Shown: positions 33,810 through 42,517, counted from the stretch's first letter. The stretch is DNA of 46,667 nt from an uncultured Lachnospiraceae bacterium (GCA_945609985.1 CALYZQ010000006.1:1-46667); one strand, 5' to 3'. Notes: generated from the sequence alone by a model not told the origin. Numbers and translations: made by a program.

Positions 33810-35898
33810 TCTTTTCTCCTTCTATTATCTGCTTTCCTGACAACGGAAACCTTACCCGTGCCGTAAACATATCCGCATCTGTCTCCACTTTAAAATCACC
33901 TTCACAGGCCTCCACAAAGCTCTGTACAATAGACAGTCCCAATCCGCTTCCCTCTGTGGTACGGGAAGAATCTGCACGTACAAAACGCTCCACAATCTCC
34001 GTAGTATCAAAATCAAGCTCCATGCGTGAAGTGTTTTTCACAACTGCCACCGCAAAACCATCCTCTTCCTTAAGCTGGATATGCACTCTGGAATGATCCA
34101 GAGAATACTGTAAGGCATTGACAAACAAATTTTGGAACACGCGATACAGTTTTTCACCATCCGCTTCAATAAGCAGTGGCTCCGTGGCAATGTTCAACTT
34201 AAACGTCAGGTTGCTCTCCTGAATTCGTTCATCCATATCCGCCAATGTCTGCCTAATCAACTTTACCAGATCAATGGTGACTGCTTCCACATTTAAGTTC
34301 CCACTGGTAGCTTTAGATAAGTCAAAAACATCCTGCACCATGTTTTTCAGGCGATACGCTTTTGCTCGGAGTGCCTTCGCATATTCCGCTGATGCTTCCG
34401 GCAGCTCCTCTTCACAGAGCAAATCTGCATAATTGATGATGGAAGTCAGAGGAGTTTTTAAATCGTGGGACACATTGGTTATAAGCTCTACTCTCATCCT
34501 GTTGGAACGGTTCTGCTCCTCCACTGCCCGCTCAATTCCCTTTTCCAAATCATTTAAGTTTTCAGCCGTAGCTGCCAGCAAGGATTTCTGTGACAATTTA
34601 AGCGGTTCACCCATATGTCCGTTCTTCACCTCTTCCAGCTTGTCTGCTATGGCCGCCATATCCTTTACCAGCTTTTTCTGCTTCGGTCTGCAAACCAACA
34701 GGATACATCCCGTCAAAATCAACAATGTTCCCAAAATAATAGTAGGAACTGCCCAATCGGAATATCTGTAATAATACATAGGTTTGTATTGCAGGCTCAT
34801 AACCACCATCACAATTCCGGTTACAAGCGTAATAACTCCCCCGGCAGTAAAGCCTATGTTATACCAAAGCGCTCTTCTGCACCATGGTTTTTGCCCTATC
34901 ACTTCTGCAATATTTCGTATCACCAATCCGGGAATTGATTTTCTTAAAATATTATGCCTGTTTCTCTTTATATCAACACAAAGAAGATACCAAATGCAAC
35001 CAATCGGAATATACAGCCACAAAAAGCCGAAAGCCTTTGCACGATATGCATAATCGTATTCAACTGCCAGCAAATCATAATACCACGCCACGAATATGGA
35101 AAGAGCAAGCAAAATCAGCTTCATCTCCACAAATACCCGCGCTGATACCTTTGCAAAACCTTCTTTTCCTGCTTTGCCGGCTTTTCTCGCCCAAAGCCCA
35201 TAAAGGGAACAACCCAGCCAAATTCCTATGAATGCGAATAGTGAAATAAGCACATAACGGTATTTCACGGCAGCCACTTCCATATTGGATAACAGTTCTG
35301 AAGAACACTCTTTCTTTACCAACAGTATGTACTTAATCCTTTTTGCCTCATCCTTATTGGGCTGATATTGTGAATCATAATACTTCTGATAAGGCTTACT
35401 ACTATATACCTCACCGTAGGTTTTTCCAAAGAAAGTAAGATTTTCTTCCTCACCATTCCAATAGCAACAAACCAGCATATCCTCCGGAATTATCAAATGA
35501 CCATCATATTCTGACAAAATCGGATATTTCATATTTCCACTGTCAACGTAGTTTATTCCCCTGGAATCGGTTTTACGCATGAAATAAACTATATCTTCAT
35601 CCAACTGAATAATCTGCGTTGTATATAACCCTTTAACTTCAGATGTATAATTGCTTGCCCGTTTGTCAGTCAAAGGGTATCCGTTATCATCACCCGCTCC
35701 TGCATACCCTATCATGGCATTGCTATATAACTCACTGATATACTCTCTAAACTTCGGGAAATCGTATAATTTACCCGAAAGTACCTGCGGTCCGTGTTTT
35801 GCAAATTCCACAACTGCTTCTCTTCCCATAATTCCGGTACCGATAGCAGCTATCAATGCTCCTACCGCAATCACTTTACAAATAAATGCTCTTACCAT
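33796..35898 (-). CDS. Membrane sensor histidine kinase
   Basis: A 700-residue kinase. An N-terminal helix is followed by an extracytoplasmic domain of about 180 residues and five further membrane helices up to about residue 405. The H-box is ITNVSHDLKTPLTSIINYADLL (phospho-acceptor His478), and the ATPase domain has GSGLGLSIVQSF. The ATG at 35898 follows the regulator stop by one base; a TTG at 35925 would add nine residues and cannot be ruled out. Related to the kinase at 8874-10817. Confidence 0.9.
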   Translation of the reverse strand: MVRAFICKVIAVGALIAAIGTGIMGREAVVEFAKHGPQVLSGKLYDFPKFREYISELYSNAMIGYAGAGDDNGYPLTDKRASNYTSEVKGLYTTQIIQLDEDIVYFMRKTDSRGINYVDSGNMKYPILSEYDGHLIIPEDMLVCCYWNGEEENLTFFGKTYGEVYSSKPYQKYYDSQYQPNKDEAKRIKYILLVKKECSSELLSNMEVAAVKYRYVLISLFAFIGIWLGCSLYGLWARKAGKAGKEGFAKVSARVFVEMKLILLALSIFVAWYYDLLAVEYDYAYRAKAFGFLWLYIPIGCIWYLLCVDIKRNRHNILRKSIPGLVIRNIAEVIGQKPWCRRALWYNIGFTAGGVITLVTGIVMVVMSLQYKPMYYYRYSDWAVPTIILGTLLILTGCILLVCRPKQKKLVKDMAAIADKLEEVKNGHMGEPLKLSQKSLLAATAENLNDLEKGIERAVEEQNRSNRMRVELITNVSHDLKTPLTSIINYADLLCEEELPEASAEYAKALRAKAYRLKNMVQDVFDLSKATSGNLNVEAVTIDLVKLIRQTLADMDERIQESNLTFKLNIATEPLLIEADGEKLYRVFQNLFVNALQYSLDHSRVHIQLKEEDGFAVAVVKNTSRMELDFDTTEIVERFVRADSSRTTEGSGLGLSIVQSFVEACEGDFKVETDADMFTARVRFPLSGKQIIEGEKIENE

Positions 35899-35899
35899 T

Positions 35900-36601
35900 T
35901 TACTTTTTTTCAAATTTGTATCCAATACCCCACACCACCTTTAAATATTCCGGTTCACTCGGATTGATTTCAATTTTTTCGCGTATTCTTCTGATATGTA
36001 CCATTACCGTATTTTCACCACTGAAGGCCGACAATTCATTCCAAACATTATTATAAATCTCTTCTGCCGAAAAGATACGTCCGGGATGCCTCAAAAAGAG
36101 CTCCATAATTTTTGTCTCTGTAGATGTCAGTTTTACATGCTCACCGTCTACCTTTAACATATGAGCTTCAAAATTGTAACTAAGTCTCCCTACATGAAGT
36201 TCATTTGCCACTGTTGTATGTACTCCGCCCAGCTTCATATATCGTCTCAACTGGCTTCTTATTCGGGCAATCACCTCTTTGTAATTAAACGGCTTTGTCA
36301 CATAATCATCAGCACCGATGGACAGCCCCAGAATCTTATCGGAATCTTCTGATTTGGCAGACATTACCAATATCGGAATGTTTCTATTCTCACGAATTTT
36401 CATAATGGCTGAAAAACCATCCATCTTCGGCATCATAATATCAAGAAGTATCAGATGTACCTCTTGTGTTTCCAGGACATCCAAAGCTTCCTGACCGTCG
36501 TAAGCACATAATACTTCAAAGTCTTCCTTTTCCAATTGGATTTTTAATGTGGCAACAATATCCCTGTCATCGTCTACCACTAAAATTCGTTCGTTTCCCA
36601 T
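35900..36601 (-). CDS. OmpR/PhoB-family response regulator
   Basis: A 233-residue regulator. The receiver has VVDDDRD, LLDIMMPKMDG, MSAKSED and KPFNYKEV; the winged helix has LTSTETKIMELFL and ENTVMVHIRRIREKI. It leads a four-gene operon. Clear tandem repeats upstream suggest that it controls its own promoter. Closely similar to the regulator at 10833-11522. Confidence 0.95.
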   Translation of the reverse strand: MGNERILVVDDDRDIVATLKIQLEKEDFEVLCAYDGQEALDVLETQEVHLILLDIMMPKMDGFSAIMKIRENRNIPILVMSAKSEDSDKILGLSIGADDYVTKPFNYKEVIARIRSQLRRYMKLGGVHTTVANELHVGRLSYNFEAHMLKVDGEHVKLTSTETKIMELFLRHPGRIFSAEEIYNNVWNELSAFSGENTVMVHIRRIREKIEINPSEPEYLKVVWGIGYKFEKK

Positions 36602-36645
36602 GGGTCTCTTCCTTTACTTTAGTATAAGTATATTATAACGCATAA

Positions 36646-36689
36646 TTCTTACAAAAAAAGTATCAAAATTCTTACAAATTTCTTACAAA
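36646..36689 (-). promoter_or_regulatory. Repeated TTTGTAAGAA sites before the response regulator
   Basis: TTTGTAAGAA occurs three times on the minus strand. Two copies are exactly 11 bases apart and the third is 23 bases further, inside the spacer of a promoter with -35 TTTTTT, 17 bases and a perfect TATAAT. Tandem 11-bp sites before a weak -35 are typical of activation by an OmpR/PhoB-type regulator. Confidence 0.6.
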
Positions 36690-36692
36690 TTC

Positions 36693-36797
36693 CACGCAAG
36701 GCTAAAGCCGTGTAAACACGAAAAAAATAGCCGGACATTCAAGCGAGCTTGATGTCCGGCTATTTTTTTCGTGTTTACACGGCTTTAGCCTTGCGTG
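36693..36797. repeat. Perfect 46-bp inverted repeat after tRNA-Thr (bidirectional terminator core)
   Basis: Arms at 36693-36738 and 36752-36797 are perfect complements over 46 bp, with a further 5-bp pairing inside. The core has seven A on one side and seven T on the other, so it can terminate in both directions: tRNA-Thr on the minus strand and any transcript entering from the left. The arms extend 28 bp beyond the terminator core, which is far longer than needed. Confidence 0.85.
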
Positions 36798-36799
36798 AA

Positions 36800-36872
36800 A
36801 GCTGCTGACGGGAATCGGACCCGTGACCTCCGCACTACCAATGCGACGCTCTACCGACTGAGCCACAGCAGC
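36800..36872 (-). tRNA. tRNA-Thr (anticodon GGT)
   Basis: A 73-nt tRNA: acceptor GCTGCTG, D arm GGCTCAGTCGGTAGAGC, anticodon loop TTGGTAG (GGT), T arm GGGTCCGATTCCCG. CCA is not encoded. Confidence 0.95.
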
Positions 36873-36907
36873 ATTTCCGGTGACTGCTTTCGCAATCACC
36901 GTTGTTC

Positions 36908-36936
36908 ATTCTATCAAATGTGACGTACTTTGTCAA
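36908..36936 (-). promoter_or_regulatory. Promoter of tRNA-Thr
   Basis: A perfect TTGACA, 17 bases, then TAGAAT, 36 bases before the tRNA. A GGTGATTGC/GCAGTCACC hairpin-like segment lies between promoter and tRNA. Confidence 0.8.
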
Positions 36937-36971
36937 CAAGATAAATGCAGAAATTGCAGATATTTTTTGTA

Positions 36972-38606
36972 TTATTCATTAATTAATGATTTTAACCTCT
37001 CAGTTTCAATATCAATCACGCCCTTGTCGATTCGCTCAAACAAAATCTGAATCTCAGGAAGTCTGTATCCTTCGGGGATTTCCTTTCGATTCCACTCATT
37101 GGATATCTGTAACCATGCACACACTTTCTCAGAGGAAAAGGGAAGAAACGGCGCAAGAAGCACTGCCAGGTTTGCAATAATCTGTACGCACTGGTAAAGG
37201 GTGTTTTGGCAGGCCTTTTCATCCGTGGTTCGGGTTATCCAGGGAGTCTGTGTGTCAAAATATTTATTTGCACTGCGCACAAACTCAAAAATACCGCCGA
37301 TAGCATCTTTAAATGCTCCCTTTTCAATCAATCTGCCAGTTTCAGCAAACAATTCATCTATCTGTCTGCTTATCTCTTCATCCGGAACTCCGCAGGGCAC
37401 CACCCCATCCCAATATTTGTTGATGAAGGTAAGAGAACGGTTTACAAAATTACCGTAAGCACCAAGCAGCTCCCCGTTGTGGCTGTAAACATATTCTCTC
37501 CAGGAAAAATCAGCATCTTTCTTTTCCGGTCCGTTTGCCAGAAAATAATAACGGATAGAGTCTGCATCATAATTCTCCAGCAAGTCCTTTATCCATATAG
37601 CGTAATTCCTGCTGGTAGAAATTTTACTGCCTTCCAAGGTCAGGTATTCACTGGATACGATTCTGTCCGGCAGGTGCCATTTTTCACCATTAGCGATTAA
37701 CAGTGCAGGAAGAATAACAGTGTGGAAAGGTATATTGTCCTTTCCGTGAACATAGTAATGCGTCGCATTCGCTCCCCATAACCGCTTATAATCATCTCCT
37801 CTTTCCTCTGCTACACTTGCGCTGGCAGACAAATAACCCAGCACATTTTCTGCCCAGATATAAATACTCTTCTCTTCATAACCTTCCTTCGGCACATCAA
37901 TGCCCCACTCCAAATCTCTGGTCAATGCTCTGTCACGCAGGCCTTCTTCAATGTACCTGTTGGTAAAAGCTACGGCATTTCTTCTCCACTGACTACCGCT
38001 GTCAACCAATGCTCTTAATTCCTTTTCAAGCTTGGAAATTGCAATATACAAATGCTTTGTTGCCTTAAATGTTACAGGCTTGCCACACACTGCACAGATG
38101 GGTTTAAGCAGACTTTCGGGTTCCAAAACCGTACCACAGAAATCACACTGGTCACCTCTTGCATCCTTGCCGCATTTGGGGCAGATACCTGTGACAAATC
38201 TGTCCGCCAGGAAGCCGTTGCACTCCTCACAAAATGCCTGCGGTGTCTCCTTCTCATAAACCAAATCACTCTGATATAGCTTTTCATGAAACTTCCTTAC
38301 AAATTTCTTATGCTTCTCATCTGATGTTTTGGTATACAAATCATAGCTGAAGCCCAATCTCTCAAAACACTCTGTAAACTCCTCATGATAATAATCACTA
38401 ATCTCTCTTGGTGAGTTCCCTTCCTTCTTGGCACGTATCGCAACCGGCGTACCATAACAATCACTTCCCGAAACAAAATATACATTGTCACCGCATGCCC
38501 TGTGATATCTCGCCAGTACATCTCCCGGTAACAAACCTGCAATGTGTCCTATGTGTAATGAGCCGTTTGCATACGGCCAAGCTCCTCCGATTAAAATATC
38601 TCTCAT
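36972..38606 (-). CDS. metG: Methionyl-tRNA synthetase, variant KISTS type
   Basis: A 544-residue class I synthetase. The HIGH motif appears as GSLHIGHI, and two zinc knuckles (CEEC, CPKC, CDFC, CAVC) lie in the connective domain. The WAENVLGYL segment and anticodon-binding helices are present. The KMSKS loop reads GSKISTSRN, lacking the second lysine. The C-terminal tRNA-binding extension of many MetRS is absent. A Met-type T-box upstream argues that it is used and responds to Met-tRNA levels. A second, canonical MetRS elsewhere in the genome is possible. Confidence 0.93.
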   Translation of the reverse strand: MRDILIGGAWPYANGSLHIGHIAGLLPGDVLARYHRACGDNVYFVSGSDCYGTPVAIRAKKEGNSPREISDYYHEEFTECFERLGFSYDLYTKTSDEKHKKFVRKFHEKLYQSDLVYEKETPQAFCEECNGFLADRFVTGICPKCGKDARGDQCDFCGTVLEPESLLKPICAVCGKPVTFKATKHLYIAISKLEKELRALVDSGSQWRRNAVAFTNRYIEEGLRDRALTRDLEWGIDVPKEGYEEKSIYIWAENVLGYLSASASVAEERGDDYKRLWGANATHYYVHGKDNIPFHTVILPALLIANGEKWHLPDRIVSSEYLTLEGSKISTSRNYAIWIKDLLENYDADSIRYYFLANGPEKKDADFSWREYVYSHNGELLGAYGNFVNRSLTFINKYWDGVVPCGVPDEEISRQIDELFAETGRLIEKGAFKDAIGGIFEFVRSANKYFDTQTPWITRTTDEKACQNTLYQCVQIIANLAVLLAPFLPFSSEKVCAWLQISNEWNRKEIPEGYRLPEIQILFERIDKGVIDIETERLKSLINE

Positions 38607-38655
38607 AATCTTACCTCATTTCTTTCTATTGTGATAACTACGGGTTACAAATTTA

Positions 38656-38834
38656 GGTAAGAGGCGATGGGGCATGAGGGGATACCATGGCACAAGCAGT
38701 GCAATGTGAGCACGTCGGCCCTTGGCGAGGTCAAGGCGTACACGCCTTCGAGCCTAGTGCCGCTACGTTGCAAACTTTAGCGAAAGCGTGCCTGCGGATG
38801 CTATGGTATCCCCACGCGTCCCTCGTCTCTTACC
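38656..38834. repeat. Palindromic element C between Met T-box and metG
   Basis: A 179-bp imperfect inverted repeat. The outer ends GGTAAGAG are inverted copies, and GGGGATACCAT with TGGTATCCCC form the strongest arms. A small perfect dyad (AAGGCGT-AC-ACGCCTT) lies inside. With the T-box it fills the gene-free stretch 38607-39174. The segment GCATCCGCAGGCACGC on the minus strand recurs with a 3-base insertion in element A. It lies in the transcribed leader of metG. Confidence 0.75.
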
Positions 38835-38844
38835 AATACATACT

Positions 38845-39128
38845 AAAAAAAGCCCTCCTCTCTGAAAATTTCTTTTCAGGGACGAGAGCTAACGCTTCGT
38901 GTTACCACCCTAATTCACTTACACCTCACGATGCAAGCCTTATCAACTACGGATGAGAAATGATTCATCGATAGTCTATCACTGTAACGGGTGCACCCGT
39001 CGTAGCCTTGGCGAAACGCTTCGGTACGCAGCTCCGAGACCATTTTCAACAGCTATTTCCACGCCTGTTCTCACCACCACAAGCTCTCTGTAATGTTCCT
39101 AACTGCCTACTTTTCTCTTCATAGCCTT
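38845..39128 (-). promoter_or_regulatory. T-box leader for metG (Met specifier)
   Basis: The minus-strand RNA has the conserved T-box AGGGTGGTAACACG, an intrinsic terminator ending in seven T at 38845-38851, and a Stem I with GAGAGCTTGTGGTGGTGAGA. The candidate specifier is ATG, in GAAAATGGTCTC. Uncharged tRNA-Met would favour antitermination. Confidence 0.88.
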
Positions 39129-39134
39129 TTTTCG

Positions 39135-39163
39135 ATACTAGCACATCATATTCAATTCGTCAA
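39135..39163 (-). promoter_or_regulatory. Promoter of the metG T-box transcript
   Basis: TTGACG, 17 bases, TAGTAT. The predicted start of transcription is near 39128, just before Stem I. Confidence 0.8.
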
Positions 39164-39174
39164 CTGTATTTTTC

Positions 39175-39795
39175 TTACAACAGTTTCCGTATCTTTGCCT
39201 TTAACCGCTGCAGGGCATTATCCGTTGATTTTTCTTCCCTGCCAAGCACCTTTGCAATCTGAGCCGTTGGCATCTTGGTCATGTACAAATCAAGTACCTG
39301 CTTTTCAAAGGGACTGAGTTCACTTTCTATGACCTTTTCCAGATAAGTAACCCGTTCTTTATCCAAAAATGCCTCCTCGGGATTTAACTCTGTCCTATCC
39401 TCTAACGCTTCCAGAAGCTGTTTCTCACCCTTATCCTCCTGCTCTGTACTGTCACTGTACAGGGAAACATAGGTATTTAGGGGAATATGCTTCTGACGCT
39501 TTGAAGCCTGCACTGCCGTGTACATCTGGCGGCTGACACACAAATCTGCAAAGGTTAAAAAGCTGGCATCCCTGCCCATGTCATAATCCCGCACAGCCTT
39601 AAACAGCCCGATCATGCCCTCCTGGATTAAGTCTTCACTGTCACCGCCTAAGATAAACATGGATTTTGCCTTACTGCGCACCAGATTCTTGTACTTATCA
39701 CATATGTAGTCCATGATAGCGGTCTCGCCGTTTCTGAGCCTGTCTATCAGTTCTTCATCACTTAACAATTCATAATCTGCATACTCTCTCTGCAT
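39175..39795 (-). CDS. sigH: RNA polymerase sigma factor SigH (Spo0H family)
   Basis: A 206-residue alternative sigma factor. Region 2 reads DSEDLIQEGMIGLFKAVRDY with FLTFADLCVSRQMYTAV; region 4 reads LSPFEKQVLDLYMTKMPTAQ then REEKSTDNALQRLKAKI. The position after rlmB is the conserved place of sigH in Firmicutes. In spore formers SigH drives early stationary-phase and sporulation genes; in asporogenous relatives its targets include competence-like functions. Confidence 0.92.
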   Translation of the reverse strand: MQREYADYELLSDEELIDRLRNGETAIMDYICDKYKNLVRSKAKSMFILGGDSEDLIQEGMIGLFKAVRDYDMGRDASFLTFADLCVSRQMYTAVQASKRQKHIPLNTYVSLYSDSTEQEDKGEKQLLEALEDRTELNPEEAFLDKERVTYLEKVIESELSPFEKQVLDLYMTKMPTAQIAKVLGREEKSTDNALQRLKAKIRKLL

Positions 39796-39845
39796 GAAAT
39801 ATCCTTCCTATAAATCCTGCTTACGCAAATAACCCCCCCGGTCAT

Positions 39846-40586
39846 TTACATTCCTCGCTGACGTACAATTTCATATGCCAGAACACCTGCTGCCACAGAA
39901 GCATTCAGGGAATCAATATCTCCCTTCATGGGTATGGAGGCAATCATATCGCACTTTTCTTTTACCAGACGGCCTACACCCTCTCCCTCGTTACCAATCA
40001 CAAGACCGATGGGGCCCTTTAAATCCAACTGATACATGGTAGTTCCGCCCATGTCCGCACACACAAACCACAGACCTTCCTTCTTCAAATCCTCGATGGT
40101 CTTTGCCAGATTGGTCACCTTGGCTACAGGGGTATAATTCAACGCCCCGGCAGAGGTTCTTGCCACGGTTGCGGTAAGTCCTGCTGCACGGTTCTTAGGG
40201 ATAATCACTCCGTGAGCACCCGCCAGATTAGCAGTACGGATAATGGCTCCCAAATTATGAGGGTCCTCGATATTGTCGAGCAGGAAAATAAAGGGTGCCT
40301 CCCCCTTATCCTTTGCAGCCTGCAAAATATCCTCCACCTCTGCGTATTCATAGGCTGCCGCATAGGCGATAACCCCCTGATGCTTTCCGGTCTCGGACAT
40401 CTGATCCAAACGCTCTTTGGTTACAAATTTTATCATGGTGTCATGCTTCTTTGCTTCCCTCTTAATGGTCATAATGGGACCGTCCTGACAACCGTCCAAA
40501 ATAAAAATCTTATCAATGGGCTTCCCTGAACGGTACGCCTCAATCACTGCATTTCTTCCCTCTATGGTAAATTCCTGATATCCCAT
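39846..40586 (-). CDS. rlmB: 23S rRNA (guanosine-2'-O)-methyltransferase RlmB
   Basis: A 246-residue SPOUT methyltransferase. The substrate-binding N-terminus begins GRNAVIEAYRSG. The knot motifs are LLDNIEDPHNLGAIIRTA, IGLVIGNEGEGV and SIPMKGDIDSLNASVAAGVL. It modifies G2251 of the peptidyl-transferase loop. It lies 18 bases after mrnC in the cysS-mrnC-rlmB-sigH run. Confidence 0.95.
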   Translation of the reverse strand: MGYQEFTIEGRNAVIEAYRSGKPIDKIFILDGCQDGPIMTIKREAKKHDTMIKFVTKERLDQMSETGKHQGVIAYAAAYEYAEVEDILQAAKDKGEAPFIFLLDNIEDPHNLGAIIRTANLAGAHGVIIPKNRAAGLTATVARTSAGALNYTPVAKVTNLAKTIEDLKKEGLWFVCADMGGTTMYQLDLKGPIGLVIGNEGEGVGRLVKEKCDMIASIPMKGDIDSLNASVAAGVLAYEIVRQRGM

Positions 40587-40604
40587 GTGATACCTGCCTT
40601 TCTA

Positions 40605-41045
40605 CTATATCTCCATGCCTGCAAGCCCGATTCCCTGCTTTATCAAGTCAAGCATTCTATCCGTCTGTCCGCTCAGGTACAAAAAGCCCATCAGTGCTTC
40701 AAAACCGGTCGCCTTCCTATAATCGCTCATGGAAGCATTCTTTGCCATGGTGTAAGACTTGGCGTTACGTCCTCTTTTGTAAACAGCCAGCTCGTCCTCT
40801 GAAAGCACCTCTAACAGTGCTTCTATCATTTTTGCCTGAGCCTCCGCCTTTACATATTTTACTGACATTTTATGTAAATCGTTAGCAGAACGGTTTGCCC
40901 GTTCCACCACCACACTGCGGATAACCAGCTCATATACCGCATCACCGATATAAGCAAGGGTTAAGGGTGAGTATGCCCTTACATCCTGCTCGCCGCATGC
41001 AAATACCTTCTTTATCTGTTCCAGCAAATTTAAGCCTTCTTCCAT
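40605..41045 (-). CDS. mrnC: Mini-ribonuclease III
   Basis: A 146-residue RNase III-type domain without a double-stranded RNA-binding domain. The signature LTLAYIGDAVYELVIRS holds the catalytic Asp and Glu; YKRGRNAKS and DYRKATGFEALMGFLYL complete it. Mini-III trims 23S rRNA precursors in B. subtilis. The start overlaps the cysS end by 16 bases. Confidence 0.95.
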   Translation of the reverse strand: MEEGLNLLEQIKKVFACGEQDVRAYSPLTLAYIGDAVYELVIRSVVVERANRSANDLHKMSVKYVKAEAQAKMIEALLEVLSEDELAVYKRGRNAKSYTMAKNASMSDYRKATGFEALMGFLYLSGQTDRMLDLIKQGIGLAGMEI

Positions 41046-42439
41046 TTAACGCCCTCTCTGGTATCTTCCAAAACAATACCCTTCTCCAAAAGCTCATTTC
41101 TGATAGCATCAGCCAATGCAAAATTCTTTTCCTTCTTAGCAGCCTTACGCTCCTCAATCTTTCCGAGTACATAAGCTTCCAACTCAGCATCCACACCGGT
41201 CTCTTCTGCTGCTTCAGCCTTTAACAAGTCAAGACCGAGTACATAGTCAAAGCTTTCGATAATGGCACGCTTGGTTACACCGTTTAACTCTGCCTTCAGC
41301 ACATCATATACCAAAGTGATACCCATGGAGGTATTCACATCATTACCCACAGCCTCTACAAATTTAGCCTTATACTCCTTTACTGCCTCGTTGTCTACCG
41401 CACCGTCTTTTTCAAGCTCTGCAATACGCTTCTTTAACTTCTTGTAGGTACCTGTTGCCTGGTCAAGTGCCTCATAGGAGAACACTAATGGCTTGCGGTA
41501 ATGGGACTGCAGACAGAAGAATCTGTATGCCAGAGGATCATAGCCCTTTTCTTCCAACAAAGAAACAGTCAAAAACTCACCCTTGGACTTACTCATCTTA
41601 CCGGACTGGTCATTTAAGTGATGCACATGGAACCAGTAATTACACCATTTATGTCCCAGATAAGCCTCACTCTGTGCAATTTCATTGGTGTGATGAGGGA
41701 ACATATTGTCAATACCGCCGCAGTGGATATCCATATACTCACCCAAATGCTTCATACTGATGCAGGAGCACTCAATATGCCAGCCGGGATATCCCACACC
41801 CCAGGGGCTATCCCATTTCAGTGCCTGGTCCTCAAATTTGGACTTGGTAAACCACAGCACAAAGTCGTTTTTATTCTTCTTGTTCTCATCCTCGGTTACA
41901 TCATCGCGGACACCAACCATCAGCTCTTCCTCGCTCTGATTACCAAACACATAATAGGTAGCAAGCTTGGAGGTATCAAAATAAATGTTTTCTCCTGCCT
42001 GATAAGCATAACCCTTCTCAAGAAGCACCTGAATCATCTCGATAAAGCTGTCAATACAGTTGGTGGCAGGCTCTACCACATCAGGAGTCTTGATGTTCAA
42101 CTTTGCGCAGTCTGAAAAGAAAGCATCCGTATAGAATTTTGCAATCTCCATAACAGTCTTGTGCTCTCTCTTTGCACCCTTTAACATCTTATCCTCTCCG
42201 GTATCTGCGTCGGAGGATAAATGTCCTACATCGGTAATATTCATAACGCGCTTTACGTCATAGTCCGCATAGCGCAAAGTCTTCTCAAGCACATCCTCCA
42301 TGATGTAGCTTCTCAAATTACCGATGTGTGCAAAATGATAAACAGTAGGTCCACAGGTATACATATTTACCTTACCTTCCACATTGGGTACAAATTCTTC
42401 CACATTTCTGGTCAGTGTGTTATAAATCTTCATGCTCAT
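41030..42439 (-). CDS. cysS: Cysteinyl-tRNA synthetase
   Basis: A 469-residue class I synthetase. Zinc ligand Cys in YTCGPTVYHFAHIGNLR, the HIGH equivalent in the same stretch, WHIECSCISMKHLG, and the KMSKS loop (GKMSKSKGEF) are intact. The start at 42439 has GGAGAG 8 bases upstream; the second ATG two codons later is less well placed. It follows cysE by about 80 bases, so both are probably read from the Cys T-box promoter. Confidence 0.97.
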   Translation of the reverse strand: MSMKIYNTLTRNVEEFVPNVEGKVNMYTCGPTVYHFAHIGNLRSYIMEDVLEKTLRYADYDVKRVMNITDVGHLSSDADTGEDKMLKGAKREHKTVMEIAKFYTDAFFSDCAKLNIKTPDVVEPATNCIDSFIEMIQVLLEKGYAYQAGENIYFDTSKLATYYVFGNQSEEELMVGVRDDVTEDENKKNKNDFVLWFTKSKFEDQALKWDSPWGVGYPGWHIECSCISMKHLGEYMDIHCGGIDNMFPHHTNEIAQSEAYLGHKWCNYWFHVHHLNDQSGKMSKSKGEFLTVSLLEEKGYDPLAYRFFCLQSHYRKPLVFSYEALDQATGTYKKLKKRIAELEKDGAVDNEAVKEYKAKFVEAVGNDVNTSMGITLVYDVLKAELNGVTKRAIIESFDYVLGLDLLKAEAAEETGVDAELEAYVLGKIEERKAAKKEKNFALADAIRNELLEKGIVLEDTREGVKWKKA

Positions 42440-42517
42440 TGTCGTTACTCTCCTTTACTCTATCTTGATTTTTCACGTAATATCTTATTGTATTGCTTCC
42501 TCATTCTCCTGCGCGCT

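Noticed and set aside
36702..36899. 65-codon frame over the 46-bp hairpin and tRNA-Thr
   Set aside because: Reading through a tRNA and its terminator; not a gene.
38687..38956. 89-codon plus-strand frame over element C and the Met T-box
   Set aside because: It is explained by the palindromic element and the riboswitch; composition is not protein-like.
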